Shown: positions 1 to 9,483, numbered from the stretch's first letter. The stretch is 45,969 nucleotides of DNA from Verrucomicrobiota bacterium (GCA_003220055.1 QHRF01000011.1:1-45969), one strand, 5' to 3'. Notes: generated by a model not told the origin, from the sequence alone. Made by a program: numbers and translations.

Positions 1-1239
1 CTCTGTCAGCTCGCGTCTTGCGGTAATTCCAGCCAATTCGTCCTCGAGCTTATCAATGCGCGCTTCGTACTTGGAAAGCGAAGCACGCGCCGTTTCGCGA
101 TCAACCTGGCGGGCTTCCCGTTTGGCGCGCAGCGTGTCGAGCGACTCGGTTACGTTGGCCAGCTCGTCTTGTTTCGATTGCAGGAACCGCTGCGTTTTTT
201 CAATCAACGCGTCGCTTTCACGAATCTGGGCCGCGTGCTGTTTGCGTTTGCTTTCGGCGGTAGCAATATCGCCGCGGGCGCGCTCGATCAGGTCGGACAA
301 TTCATCTTTGCGCTGGCGATTGAACTCGATCCGGCTTCGGTGCGCGGCAATCTCACTTTGCAATCGCTGCGCTTCCGCCCGGATATCGGCGACCTCGATG
401 TCGCTCTTATCCAGAGCGCGCCGTTCTTCGGCCAGTTCGGTCTCGCCACGATCGATCTTGCTCCGCGTGGTCTGTTCCGACGTTGCAATCTTTTCGATAT
501 CTCCCCGGCAATGCGCGAAATCCGCCTCCAACGCGGTCAGTTGTTTTTTCGAGTAATGCGTTTCGAGCACGCGCAAGTCGGCGTGCAAAGCCTGATAACG
601 TCGGGCTTTCCCGGCCTGACGCTGCAACGAGCCGATCTGCCGCTTCACTTCTTTGATCACATCGCCGATGCGGAGCAGGTTCGCTTCGGTCGCTTCCAGT
701 TTGCGCAACGCCTCGCGCTTTTGCGTTTTATATTTGGTGATGCCGGCCGCTTCTTCGAAAATCGCGCGACGATCTTCCGGCCGCGAGCTCAAGATCATGT
801 CGATCTTGCCTTGCTCCATCATCGAGTAGGCCGTGCGGCCGACGCCGGTATCGGCGAAAAGATTTTGGATGTCGCGCAAGCGGCACGGCGTCTTGTTTAG
901 CAGATATTCTGAATTGCCATCGCGATAAACGCGGCGGGTCACGCGGACATCGTGCCAATCGACATTCAATTCCGACGCGCAATCGGTGAAAGTGAGTGAG
1001 ACTTCGGCGAAGCTGAGCGGCTTGCGGTTGTCGGTCCCATCGAAAATGACGTCGGCCATTTCGCCGCCGCGGAGCGATTTGGCGGACTGTTCTCCGAGGA
1101 CCCAGCGAATCGCGTCGAGCAAGTTTGATTTTCCGCAACCGTTCGGACCGACAATTGCGGTAACGCCTTCATGAAAATTGAAAAGCGTCTTGTCGGCGAA
1201 GGATTTGAAGCCGAAGAGCTCGAGCGATTGTAAGTGCAT
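1..1239 (-). CDS. smc: Chromosome segregation protein SMC, N-terminal part (gene runs off the left edge)
   Basis: Minus-strand translation MHLQSLELFGFKSFADKTLFNFHEGVTAIVGPNGCGKSNLLDAIRWVLGEQSAKSLRGG: Walker A (GPNGCGKSN) and SMC N-terminal motifs followed by coiled coil. Open at the window edge, so absent from the ORF track. Confidence 0.95.
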   Translation of the reverse strand, partial: MHLQSLELFGFKSFADKTLFNFHEGVTAIVGPNGCGKSNLLDAIRWVLGEQSAKSLRGGEMADVIFDGTDNRKPLSFAEVSLTFTDCASELNVDWHDVRVTRRVYRDGNSEYLLNKTPCRLRDIQNLFADTGVGRTAYSMMEQGKIDMILSSRPEDRRAIFEEAAGITKYKTQKREALRKLEATEANLLRIGDVIKEVKRQIGSLQRQAGKARRYQALHADLRVLETHYSKKQLTALEADFAHCRGDIEKIATSEQTTRSKIDRGETELAEERRALDKSDIEVADIRAEAQRLQSEIAAHRSRIEFNRQRKDELSDLIERARGDIATAESKRKQHAAQIRESDALIEKTQRFLQSKQDELANVTESLDTLRAKREARQVDRETARASLSKYEARIDKLEDELAGITARRELTE

Positions 1240-1381
1240 GCGGCCGGGGCCAAAAATCAGTCTAAGGGGCAATATAGTAGCCTTGGTGCGGTTACAAGCA
1301 AAATCACACCATTGGTGGGCCCCCCCGGAGGCTCAACCGCAACATTTTGTGCCCACCTGCTTCCGATCCCTCTTGCTTCCA

Positions 1382-2740
1382 ATGCTGGAATCGCGCACCA
1401 TCCCGCGCATGGCCGCCGAGGAGCCGATCTCGATCCAGCAAGCGGAACGCGTCGATCACCAACTCATTCGGGCGATCGGTGTTCCAGGACTGACCGCGAA
1501 CATCGTTAATTCGACAATCGGCGCGGGGATTTTTGTCCTGCCCGCGTTGGTAGCGAAGGGTTTGGGATCCGCAGCGCCGGTTGCGTTTATTTGTTGCGCG
1601 GTCGCGATGGTTTTGTTCGTGACTTGTTTCGCAATTGCGGGCAGTCGCGTCTCGCTGACAGGCGGACTTTACGCCTACGTCGAGGTCGCGTTTGGCCGTT
1701 ATGTCGGTTTTCTCGCCGGCGTCCTTTATGGCATCACCGCGCTCGGTGCGGTCGCGGGCGTCGTTAATGTTCTCGTGAATTCAATCGCGGTCATCGCGCC
1801 ATTCCTCGGTCTTGGGGTAATGCGGGTAATCGTCATGATCGCTGTCTACGGTTTACTCGTCGGGATCAACGTGCGCGGCGTTCGTGGAGGCGCGGGCGCG
1901 GTGACGGTGGTAACACTGGCGAAACTTCTGCCGCTGCTCCTGTTTATTTGCGCGGGAATCTTTTTCATTCATCCGGCGAATCTTACGTGGAGCGCATGGC
2001 CAAGCAGCAAAGCTGTAGGCGACAACGTCATTCTATTAATTTTTGCTTTCGTCGGGATTGAGGTCGCGTTGATTCCGAGCGGGGAAGTAAAAAACCCGGC
2101 GCGCACTGTTCCACGTTCCGCTTACCTCGCGCTCGTCGTCACCACGATTATTTACATTACGATCCAGCTCGTGGCGCAGGGAACGCTCGGCAGCGATCTT
2201 GCAAATTACAAAGACGCGCCGCTCGCCGAAGCGGCCGCGAAGTTTCTCGGCAATATCGGCCGCACGATTCTCATCGCCGGCGCTACCATCTCCGCGTTTG
2301 GTTTTGTCACCAGCGATATCCTCAGTTCACCGCGCATGATCTTCGCCTTCGGCCGCGACGGTGCGTTGCCGACGTTTTTCGCGCACGTGCATCCGCGTTA
2401 TCGATCGCCCGACGTCGCAATCATTACTTACGCCGTGCTCGCCTTTAGCTTGTCTGTTACGGGCACATTTGAACAACTGGCCGTGCTTTCCAACGTCGCG
2501 GTCCTGTTGATGTATCTGCTTTGCTGCGCCGGCTGCTGGTTTTTGGTGCAACGGGACGTCCGCACCGAGGGTCAACCGTTTAATTTTCCTGGCATGAAAA
2601 TCGTGCCCGCGCTCGCGATTATCGCGATTATCTGGATTCTCTCGCACGCAACCGTGCGTGAGTTCGCCGTGAACGGAATCCTGCTGACGCTCGCGTCAGT
2701 TGTCTATCTGATCCGCGGGCAGTTTCGGCGGAAGTCGTAG
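1382..2740 (+). CDS. APC-family amino acid permease
   Basis: Hydrophobic multi-TM protein with 'TANIVNSTIGAGIFVLPALVAKGLG' typical of APC transporters. ORF is open from 1178; likely start ATG 1382 or 1409. Confidence 0.85.
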   Translation: MLESRTIPRMAAEEPISIQQAERVDHQLIRAIGVPGLTANIVNSTIGAGIFVLPALVAKGLGSAAPVAFICCAVAMVLFVTCFAIAGSRVSLTGGLYAYVEVAFGRYVGFLAGVLYGITALGAVAGVVNVLVNSIAVIAPFLGLGVMRVIVMIAVYGLLVGINVRGVRGGAGAVTVVTLAKLLPLLLFICAGIFFIHPANLTWSAWPSSKAVGDNVILLIFAFVGIEVALIPSGEVKNPARTVPRSAYLALVVTTIIYITIQLVAQGTLGSDLANYKDAPLAEAAAKFLGNIGRTILIAGATISAFGFVTSDILSSPRMIFAFGRDGALPTFFAHVHPRYRSPDVAIITYAVLAFSLSVTGTFEQLAVLSNVAVLLMYLLCCAGCWFLVQRDVRTEGQPFNFPGMKIVPALAIIAIIWILSHATVREFAVNGILLTLASVVYLIRGQFRRKS

Positions 2741-2772
2741 GCAAAAAGCGAAAAACTGATTAAGTTTTAATC

Positions 2773-4107
2773 ATGCGCGACAATTATCTTGAGGAATATT
2801 ATTCCTTCCTGCGATTTCCAAGCGTTTCGACCGACGCAAAATTTGCCGACAAAGTCCGCGAGTGCGCAGCTTGGGTCTCGCAAAAGCTGGAAAAGATCGG
2901 ATTGGAATCGAAAGTCGTTCCGACGCCAGGTCATCCAATCGTTTGGGCTCGCAACAAGCATCGCAACGGCAGGCCGACGGTTTTGATCTACGGCCATTAC
3001 GACGTTCAGCCGCCGGACCCGCTCGAATTGTGGGACTCGCCGCCGTTCGAACCGGTCTTGAAAAACGGTTACGTTTTTGCGCGCGGCGCAACCGACAACA
3101 AAGGCCAGATCTTTTCACATATTCTCGGTTTGCAGGAAACAATCGAAAAAAATCGTGATCTGCCGGTGAATGTCGATCTTGTCATTGAAGGCGAAGAAGA
3201 AGTTGGCAGTCAAAACCTGGGAAAATTTCTGACCGACAATCGCGACGCGTTGAAATGCGACGTCGTTTTGGTTTCCGACACGGGAATGATCGCGCGGAAG
3301 ACGCCGACCTTGAGTTACGGGCTTCGCGGGGTTGCTGCGCTTGAAGTCAAAGTCACTGGCCCGAAAATCGATTTGCACTCGGGGATTTTCGGCGGCGCGG
3401 TTACGAATCCAGCTACTGCGCTGGCCAGATTACTCGCTACTCTTCACGATCAAAATGGCCACATTGCCGTCCCAGGTTTTTACGACGACGTCGTGCCGCT
3501 CCAGGATTGGGAACGCGAGAGTTGGAGAAAATTGCCGATCGATCCGGATTCCGAGATGCTCGAGGAAACAGGCGCCCCTTCACTTTTTGGCGAAGCTGGT
3601 TTCAGCACTCTCGAAAGGATTTGGGCGCGTCCGACCGCCGAGATCAACGGAATGGGGAGCGGTTATCAAGGACCAGGAACAAAAACAGTCCTGCCGAGTC
3701 ACGCCATGGCGAAGCTGACGTTTCGTTTGGTCCCGAACCAAAACGGCGACGCGATTATCGATCTTGTTAAAAAACATTTCCAAAAAAATATGCCGACAGG
3801 AGTGACGTTGGAGATGACGAGCGGCCACTCCGGCCCGTGGTATTTGACCGATCCGCACAACAAATTCGGCCAAGCGGCGCAGCGCGCATTGAAGAAAGCT
3901 TTCAACAAGGACGCGGCTCTGATTCGCGAAGGCGGCAGCATTCCGATTGTCTCCGATTTTCGGAAGATCCTCGGTGTGGAGACGTTATTAATCGGTCTGG
4001 CGCTGCAAGATTGCCGGGCCCATTCGCCGAATGAAAATTTCCCGCTGGAAAATCTCGAGGCTGGCATTCGAATGAATCAAGCTGTGCTTGAGGAATTGGC
4101 CGGCTGA
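2773..4107 (+). CDS. M20-family dipeptidase/metallopeptidase
   Basis: YGHYDVQPPDPLELWDSPPF, RGATDNKGQ, EGEEEVGS motifs of M20 (carnosinase-like) dipeptidases. Confidence 0.9.
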   Translation: MRDNYLEEYYSFLRFPSVSTDAKFADKVRECAAWVSQKLEKIGLESKVVPTPGHPIVWARNKHRNGRPTVLIYGHYDVQPPDPLELWDSPPFEPVLKNGYVFARGATDNKGQIFSHILGLQETIEKNRDLPVNVDLVIEGEEEVGSQNLGKFLTDNRDALKCDVVLVSDTGMIARKTPTLSYGLRGVAALEVKVTGPKIDLHSGIFGGAVTNPATALARLLATLHDQNGHIAVPGFYDDVVPLQDWERESWRKLPIDPDSEMLEETGAPSLFGEAGFSTLERIWARPTAEINGMGSGYQGPGTKTVLPSHAMAKLTFRLVPNQNGDAIIDLVKKHFQKNMPTGVTLEMTSGHSGPWYLTDPHNKFGQAAQRALKKAFNKDAALIREGGSIPIVSDFRKILGVETLLIGLALQDCRAHSPNENFPLENLEAGIRMNQAVLEELAG

Positions 4108-4120
4108 ACCACTCGTTGGC

Positions 4121-4821
4121 GTGAAAGGAAAACTGAGTCTCGTGTTCGTGACGACGATGACGATTGCGATCAGCACTGGCGTAGTGCGCGGGACGGAGGA
4201 GCAGGACGAATCGTTCGGTCAGAAACTAAAAAGACTTTTCGTTCGACCGACGCCAACGCGGCCATTTCTCTCGCCGAGATATCGGGTTCTGAAAGTTACT
4301 CGCCAGACGTTAGAAAGATTATCGATCTCGGTCTCAATCTGACGGCCAAAAATCTTGCCTACAAAATCAACTCGGCTGATCTGGGGCGCCGTGGACTGGA
4401 CTCCTCAGGCTTTGTTTATTATCTGCTCTCGCAGTGCGGAATTAAAGGCGTGCCGCGCGATGCGCGCCAACAATACATTTGGGTGCGCAAAGCTGGAACC
4501 TTCGAAGCCGTGCTCGCGCAACGCGACGACAGTTTCGAGCTTGATGCGCTCAAGCCGTGCGACCTGCTTTTTTGGGCGACGCCATACAGTGTCAGTCGTG
4601 AGCCTGACGTGATTCAAACCATGATCTATATCCGTCGCGACAAAGCAACGAACCAGCGGCTCATGGTCGGCGCGAGTGAAGGCCGCACTTACAAAGGCCA
4701 AATGCGGAAACGTGTCACTGTCTTCGATTTCAAAATTGGGCGGACGGCATCAAAAGCGAGCAACGAGCCGGCTTCGTTATTCGTCGGTTATGGACGCATT
4801 CCCGGTTTAGGCGCGCATTAA
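4121..4821 (+). pseudogene. Probable decayed NlpC/P60-family secreted protein (frameshift, catalytic residues substituted)
   Basis: A signal-peptide-like start (GTG 4121: VKGKLSLVFVTTMTIAISTGVVRG) is in a different frame from the NlpC/P60-like part (GLDSSGFVYYLLSQCGIKGVPRDARQQY...LKPCDLLFWAT). No good start codon upstream in the second frame. Confidence 0.6.
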
Positions 4822-4822
4822 T

Positions 4823-5023
4823 TTAGCGCGAATCGTCCGGGTCGGGCTGTTCTTCCTCAGCGTGAATCGACGGCGAGTTTGTCGGCGTGGATGTCGAACT
4901 TGCGGGCAGTGGCTGCGATCTGTTCTCCCAAAAATGTTTTGCCAGTGTCGCTGCCACCAGCGCCGTCACGATCACAATGACGAGACGCTGCTCGCGCTTC
5001 GTTAGGTCGAAGATATTTTTCAT
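4823..5023 (-). CDS. Small single-TM hypothetical protein
   Basis: 66 aa: MKNIFDLTKREQRLVIVIVTALVAATLAKHFW, one TM helix then a low-complexity acidic tail. Confidence 0.55.
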   Translation of the reverse strand: MKNIFDLTKREQRLVIVIVTALVAATLAKHFWENRSQPLPASSTSTPTNSPSIHAEEEQPDPDDSR

Positions 5024-5039
5024 CCGCCTTCGCCAAGAG

Positions 5040-5735
5040 CTACGGCGCGACAGGTCGCGCGTACTTGATCGGATCGGTAACGCCGGCCTCGCGAAAACCT
5101 TTCAACCGCAACTGACAGGAATCGCATTCTCCACAGGCGCGACCGTCCGGCGTTGGGTCGTAACAGCTGTGCGTTAGCGAAAGATCGACATTCAGCTGAA
5201 CGGCTTTGCCAATGATTTCCGCTTTGGAAAGTTTAATCAGCGGGGCGTGAATTTGAATGCGACCGCCTTCCGCGCCCGCTTTAGTGCCGACGTTGGCCAG
5301 CGTTTCAAAAAGCGCGATGAACTCCGGTCGACAATCCGGATAACCGCTGTAATCGATCGCATTCGCGCCGATGAAAATGTGTCCGGCCGGAATCGTTTCC
5401 GCCCACGCCAGCGCGTGCGCGAGAAAAATTGTGTTTCGCGCCGGAACGTAAGTGGGCGGAATGCCGCGTCCGATTTCTTCTTTCGACCGCGATTTCGGAA
5501 CATCGACATCGTTGATCAGCGCGGAGCCGGCGAAGATCTGATTGTCGATCTTAATAATGCGATGTTCTTTCGCGGCTAACGAGTTCGCGATCTTCCGGGC
5601 CGCATCCAGCTCTTGTCGATGCCGCTGGCCGTAATCGAAAGAAAGCGCGTAAGTTTCGTAGCCCCGCAAGCGCGCAATAGCCAGCGTCGTGGCCGAGTCA
5701 AGGCCGCCGCTGAGAAGAACGACCGCGTGTTTCAT
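5040..5735 (-). CDS. queC: 7-cyano-7-deazaguanine synthase
   Basis: MKHAVVLLSGGLDSATTLAIA (PP-loop SGGLDS), C-terminal zinc motif CxxCxxC (HSCYDPTPDGRACGECDSCQLR). Confidence 0.95.
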   Translation of the reverse strand: MKHAVVLLSGGLDSATTLAIARLRGYETYALSFDYGQRHRQELDAARKIANSLAAKEHRIIKIDNQIFAGSALINDVDVPKSRSKEEIGRGIPPTYVPARNTIFLAHALAWAETIPAGHIFIGANAIDYSGYPDCRPEFIALFETLANVGTKAGAEGGRIQIHAPLIKLSKAEIIGKAVQLNVDLSLTHSCYDPTPDGRACGECDSCQLRLKGFREAGVTDPIKYARPVAP

Positions 5736-5820
5736 TTATTGATCGGGGAACTCGGCACTCATTACGTTTTCTTCTCCTCTCCCATTCGGAAAAGGGGAGA
5801 GGTAGAAAGCAATAACTGTT

Positions 5821-6273
5821 TCATCCGCCATCGCGGCCAATTTTTCTGTCGGGATACTCGGCGCGAACAGTCAGCGCGATTCCACCGCGCGCGGAAAACT
5901 GCGCGGTGACGATTGCTTCGCGCGGCGAACATGCTTTCACGAAATCATCCAGGATGCGGTTAGTCACGGCTTCGTTGAACGCGCGTTCGTTTCGATACGA
6001 AGCGAGATAAAACTTGAGCGATTTGCTCTCGACGCAAAGCCGGTCCGGCACGTAGTAGATGTCGATCCTGGCGAAATCGGGCTGGCCGGTAACGGGACAA
6101 AGGCAGGTGAAATCGTCCGTCTCAAAATGGATGTGGTAATTCCGGCGCGTCGGATTTGGAAATGTTTCCAGTCGCGCTTCCGAGGGCCCGGCCGGCAATT
6201 TCGTTTCGCTCCGGCCGAGCAGCGTCAGAGAAGTGCCTTTGGATTTCGCACGCTTCATCGCTTGAACGTTCAA
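5821..6273 (-). CDS. queF: NADPH-dependent 7-cyano-7-deazaguanine reductase
   Basis: FTCLCPVTGQPDFA and ESKSLKFYLASYRNE QueF motifs. Start may be 6258 (MKRAKSKG). Confidence 0.95.
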   Translation of the reverse strand: MNVQAMKRAKSKGTSLTLLGRSETKLPAGPSEARLETFPNPTRRNYHIHFETDDFTCLCPVTGQPDFARIDIYYVPDRLCVESKSLKFYLASYRNERAFNEAVTNRILDDFVKACSPREAIVTAQFSARGGIALTVRAEYPDRKIGRDGG

Positions 6274-6306
6274 CGTTCAACAGCCAACCTTCAACCTTCA
6301 AATCCT

Positions 6307-6684
6307 ATGGCGGGCTCTCAAAGCGAACATCCACGAAGCGAAGATCGCGTCGGCGTGATCGATTTGATCGCGCACGACCCAAAGACGGATGAGGCCGTGC
6401 TGGTGATGAACGAACCCGGGCCCTGGGACGGTTCAGGGCAACGATTGCTCGAATTACAAGAGCGCTTCAACGCCTACGTTTCTTTTTTGCTCGATGGCGA
6501 ATTTGCGGAGTGGGATCCGAAACTGGCGCAAAAACGCGCTCGGATCGAGGTCCGCTGCGCGCATCTGCCGGATGCGCGCGCTATCGATTTGTTAGGCAAC
6601 ATTCACGACCAACTCGCCCACCAGGAGATCAAAGTGGAAGTGGTCGTGAAGCCCGCAAATGCCAATCCGGCTCGGATCGATTGA
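6307..6684 (+). CDS. Hypothetical protein (DUF6572-like)
   Basis: MAGSQSEHPRSEDRVGVIDLIAHDPKTDEAVLVMNEPGPWDG; ATG 6307 preferred over the longer ORF, which overlaps queF antisense. Confidence 0.65.
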   Translation: MAGSQSEHPRSEDRVGVIDLIAHDPKTDEAVLVMNEPGPWDGSGQRLLELQERFNAYVSFLLDGEFAEWDPKLAQKRARIEVRCAHLPDARAIDLLGNIHDQLAHQEIKVEVVVKPANANPARID

Positions 6685-6722
6685 GGTCAACTCGCGAAAG
6701 CTTTCGGAGTCAATCGCCCTAC

Positions 6723-7256
6723 CTAATATTTCAGAAACGAAGTGACCGGCGTCGGCGTAAGTTTTTCTCGGCCGTGCAGGAATTCCAGCTCGATCAGGAA
6801 TATCGCTTCTACCAATTGACCGCCCACTTTTTTGATCAACGTCGCCGCCGAAGCTGAGGTCCCGCCGGTCGCAAGCAGGTCGTCGATCAGAATGATTTGT
6901 TCGCCGCGCGTAATGGCATCGATGTGCAATTCCATTTCCGCTTCGCCATACTCGAGGGAATATTTCGCGCTCTCGGTTTTGTAGGGCAGCCGGCCTTTTT
7001 TTCTCAGCGGCACAAAACCGATGCTGAGCTCGTAGGCCACGGCTGACCCGAAAAGGAATCCACGCGCATCGATTCCTACGATCTTGTCGATCCTTTTTCC
7101 GCGAAAGCGTTCGAGAAAAAGGTCGATCGACGCCCGAAAAAGTGTGCCATCCTTCAAGATCGGCGTGATGTCTTTAAAGACGATTCCCTTTTTTGGGAAA
7201 TCGGGCACGTCGCGGACGCCGGCGCGGAGTTTTTGGATTACGTCGGAATTCACCAA
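6723..7256 (-). CDS. apt: Adenine phosphoribosyltransferase
   Basis: VRDVPDFPKKGIVFKDITPIL, GIDARGFLFG, LIDDLLATGGTSASAA PRPP-binding motif. Confidence 0.95.
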   Translation of the reverse strand: MVNSDVIQKLRAGVRDVPDFPKKGIVFKDITPILKDGTLFRASIDLFLERFRGKRIDKIVGIDARGFLFGSAVAYELSIGFVPLRKKGRLPYKTESAKYSLEYGEAEMELHIDAITRGEQIILIDDLLATGGTSASAATLIKKVGGQLVEAIFLIELEFLHGREKLTPTPVTSFLKY

Positions 7257-7367
7257 GCCGATGCTAGCGGGCGCACGTTTCAGGTCAACGACGACGCGGG
7301 CCGCGCCTGAAAATATTCCGGAAAAAAAACGACTGCCGCAAACTTTCGTTTTAAAATCCCGTATTGG

Positions 7368-7495
7368 CTGGTGTGAGGAGTGGTTTTCTCACACGCGGAT
7401 AAGTCCGCCGGTGCGGCCGGAGGCACACGCGCGGCGTTCATAACATCGCGCGCTGGGCGATAACGACCCGGCCGTACCGGCTATCCGGACTTGAA
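7368..7495. ncRNA. Candidate structured RNA or leader upstream of ccsA (no known family assigned)
   Basis: Three stems: GTGTGAG 7371-7377/CTCACAC 7388-7394; AAGTCC 7401-7406 and CCGGTGCGGCCGG 7408-7420 paired with CCGGCCGTACCGG 7468-7480 and GGACTT 7487-7492; CGCGCG 7428-7433/CGCGCG 7447-7452. No ORF of note. Confidence 0.35.
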
Positions 7496-7574
7496 ATCCT
7501 GAAAAGCATCCGGCTGCGCGCGGAAAGCGAGGCATTGCCAAAGGTGAGGGGGTATCTAGAATAGAAAGCTCCCG

Positions 7575-8366
7575 GTGGATCGATATCTTCTCATTGTCTC
7601 AACGGTCTGTTTTCTCGTGGCGATTGGGCACACGGCCCTCGAAATGCGCGGTGGGATTTTTCGGCCGATGCGGTTCAATTTTTTCGCCGTCGGACTCGGC
7701 TTTATTTTTCAAACGGCGTTCTTGTCGATCCGCGGTCACGCGCTCGGCCGTTGTCCGATCACGAACCTCTTTGAGGTCATCGTTTTCGTCGCTTGGTCGA
7801 TAGCGCTCTTCTACATGCTGGTTGGTCCCGGGTATCGGCTTTCCCTGATGGGTGCCTTCACCGCGCCGCTGGTGGTTTTGCTTCAACTTTTTGCGCTGCT
7901 CGCGCCGATTGATAAACCACACCCCGTCCGCTTACGCGCGAACTCTTGGCTGGAATTTCACGCGTCCATCGCGCTCGTCGCCTACGGCGCGTTTGCTCTC
8001 GCTTGCATTGCAGGCGTGATGTACCTGGTGCAGGAGCGGCAGCTCAAGACGCACCATTTGCATTCGATTTTTTATCACCTCCCGCCCCTGACGGATCTTT
8101 TTGCGGCGATCACGCGATTGCTCTGGTGGGGATTCGCACTTTACACGCTCGGTTTGATCAGTGGTTTCTTTGTGGGCGAACCGCTGCCGTGGATACAAAT
8201 CACGTGCGCGATCGGAGTGTGGTTTCTGTATGGACTGATCTTACAAGGCCGATATTTGCACTGGTTTGCGCCAAAACGGGTGGCCGCGCTTTGCATCATT
8301 GGTTTTAGCGCCGCGTTGACTCTTCTTTGGGGCATCACCTTCACCGCCCAAACGCACACGCCATGA
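7575..8366 (+). CDS. CcsA/HemX-type cytochrome c assembly membrane protein
   Basis: Multi-TM protein with 'ASIALVAYGAFALACIAGVMYLVQERQLK'; directly precedes hemA, as hemX-like genes often do. Confidence 0.8.
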   Translation: MDRYLLIVSTVCFLVAIGHTALEMRGGIFRPMRFNFFAVGLGFIFQTAFLSIRGHALGRCPITNLFEVIVFVAWSIALFYMLVGPGYRLSLMGAFTAPLVVLLQLFALLAPIDKPHPVRLRANSWLEFHASIALVAYGAFALACIAGVMYLVQERQLKTHHLHSIFYHLPPLTDLFAAITRLLWWGFALYTLGLISGFFVGEPLPWIQITCAIGVWFLYGLILQGRYLHWFAPKRVAALCIIGFSAALTLLWGITFTAQTHTP

Positions 8367-9418
8367 ATTTATTCTGCGTCGGTCTCAGTCATCACAACGC
8401 GGACGTCGAGGCGCGCGAATACTTTGCCGGCCACGTCGAGTCCGACCGCGCGCTGCGGAATTGCGGTTGCAATGAGGCGTTGGTGCTCAGCACCTGCAAT
8501 CGCGTCGAAGTTTATGCTGCATGCGAGAAGCGAGTGTCGACTGATGAGATCGCACGCTGTCTCGTCCGCGACGACCTGCCTCATCGTTTCGCGCCGCCAT
8601 TTTATCGCTACGAAGGCGAAAAATGTGCGCAGCATCTCTTTCGTGTCACATCAGGGCTCGATTCCATGGTGGTAGGCGAAACGGAAATTCTTGGCCAGGC
8701 GAAAAAGGCGTACGAAGCGGCACGGGCAACCGGCGCAGCCGGTCGATATTTGCATCGGTTGTTTCAGCGAGCTTTTCGAGTGGCCAAGCAAGTTCGAACC
8801 CACACCGAGATTACGCGCGGCGCAGTCTCGGTCGGCTCAGTCGCGGTCGATCTTGCGCACAAAATCTTTGGTGATCTCCAGAATTGCAAAGTCCTGGTGC
8901 TCGGCGCCGGCGAAACGAGCGAACGAACGATTCGCGCGCTTGTTTCGCGCGGTGTCGCCGATTTGCGCGTCAGCAATCGGTCCCCGGAACGCGGCGAAGC
9001 TCTCGCGCTCGCCGTCAATGGCCGCGCGATTGCCTTTGAGCAATGGCTCGAGCAATGCCGCGAAGTCGATATTCTGATTACATCGACAGCTTCCGAAGTC
9101 CCGTTGCTCTGGCAGGAAAAACTCGCTCCGATGCTACGAGAACGAATCGATCGTCCGCTGTTCATCATCGACATCGCCGTGCCGCGTGATGTCGCGCCCG
9201 ATGTGAACGCGCTCGACGGCGTTTATCTTTACGACATCGATTCGTTGCAATCGATCGCCGAACAATCATTGGCCACCCGCCGGGCACAAGTGGCCGCGGC
9301 TGAGCAGATCATTTCCCAACATGTTGCTGAGTTTGGTGAAATGATCACGCTGGGACTGAATTGCCCGGTGCAATCGTCGGAGCATCCGACAGTCGGAATT
9401 GTTGAGCAGGGAAGCTGA
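8363..9418 (+). CDS. hemA: Glutamyl-tRNA reductase
   Basis: MNLFCVGLSHHNADVEARE, LSTCNRVEVYA, GLDSMVVGETEILGQ, VLGAGETSE. ATGA overlap with the upstream gene. Confidence 0.95.
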   Translation: MNLFCVGLSHHNADVEAREYFAGHVESDRALRNCGCNEALVLSTCNRVEVYAACEKRVSTDEIARCLVRDDLPHRFAPPFYRYEGEKCAQHLFRVTSGLDSMVVGETEILGQAKKAYEAARATGAAGRYLHRLFQRAFRVAKQVRTHTEITRGAVSVGSVAVDLAHKIFGDLQNCKVLVLGAGETSERTIRALVSRGVADLRVSNRSPERGEALALAVNGRAIAFEQWLEQCREVDILITSTASEVPLLWQEKLAPMLRERIDRPLFIIDIAVPRDVAPDVNALDGVYLYDIDSLQSIAEQSLATRRAQVAAAEQIISQHVAEFGEMITLGLNCPVQSSEHPTVGIVEQGS

Positions 9419-9436
9419 CAGCGTCCCCTGCAGGGG
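9414..9436. repeat. Palindromic fragment GACAGCGTCCCCTGCAGGGG
   Basis: CCCCTGCAGGGG palindrome at the end of hemA; shares AGCGTCCC with the element at 19145. Confidence 0.4.
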
Positions 9437-9449
9437 AAAACGCGAAATT

Positions 9450-9473
9450 TGTAGGGGAACCTGCTAGGTTCCC
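9450..9473. repeat. TGTAGGGG half-element with perfect hairpin (possible hemA terminator)
   Basis: TGTAGGGGAACCTGCTAGGTTCCC: GGGAACCT-GCT-AGGTTCCC perfect 8 bp stem between hemA and hemC; same layout as the start of the 19145 element. Confidence 0.55.
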
Positions 9474-9483
9474 ATTCAATTGT

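Noticed and set aside
169-900. 243 aa plus-strand ORF
   Set aside because: Antisense to the smc coiled-coil region; smc N-terminus is unambiguous on the minus strand.
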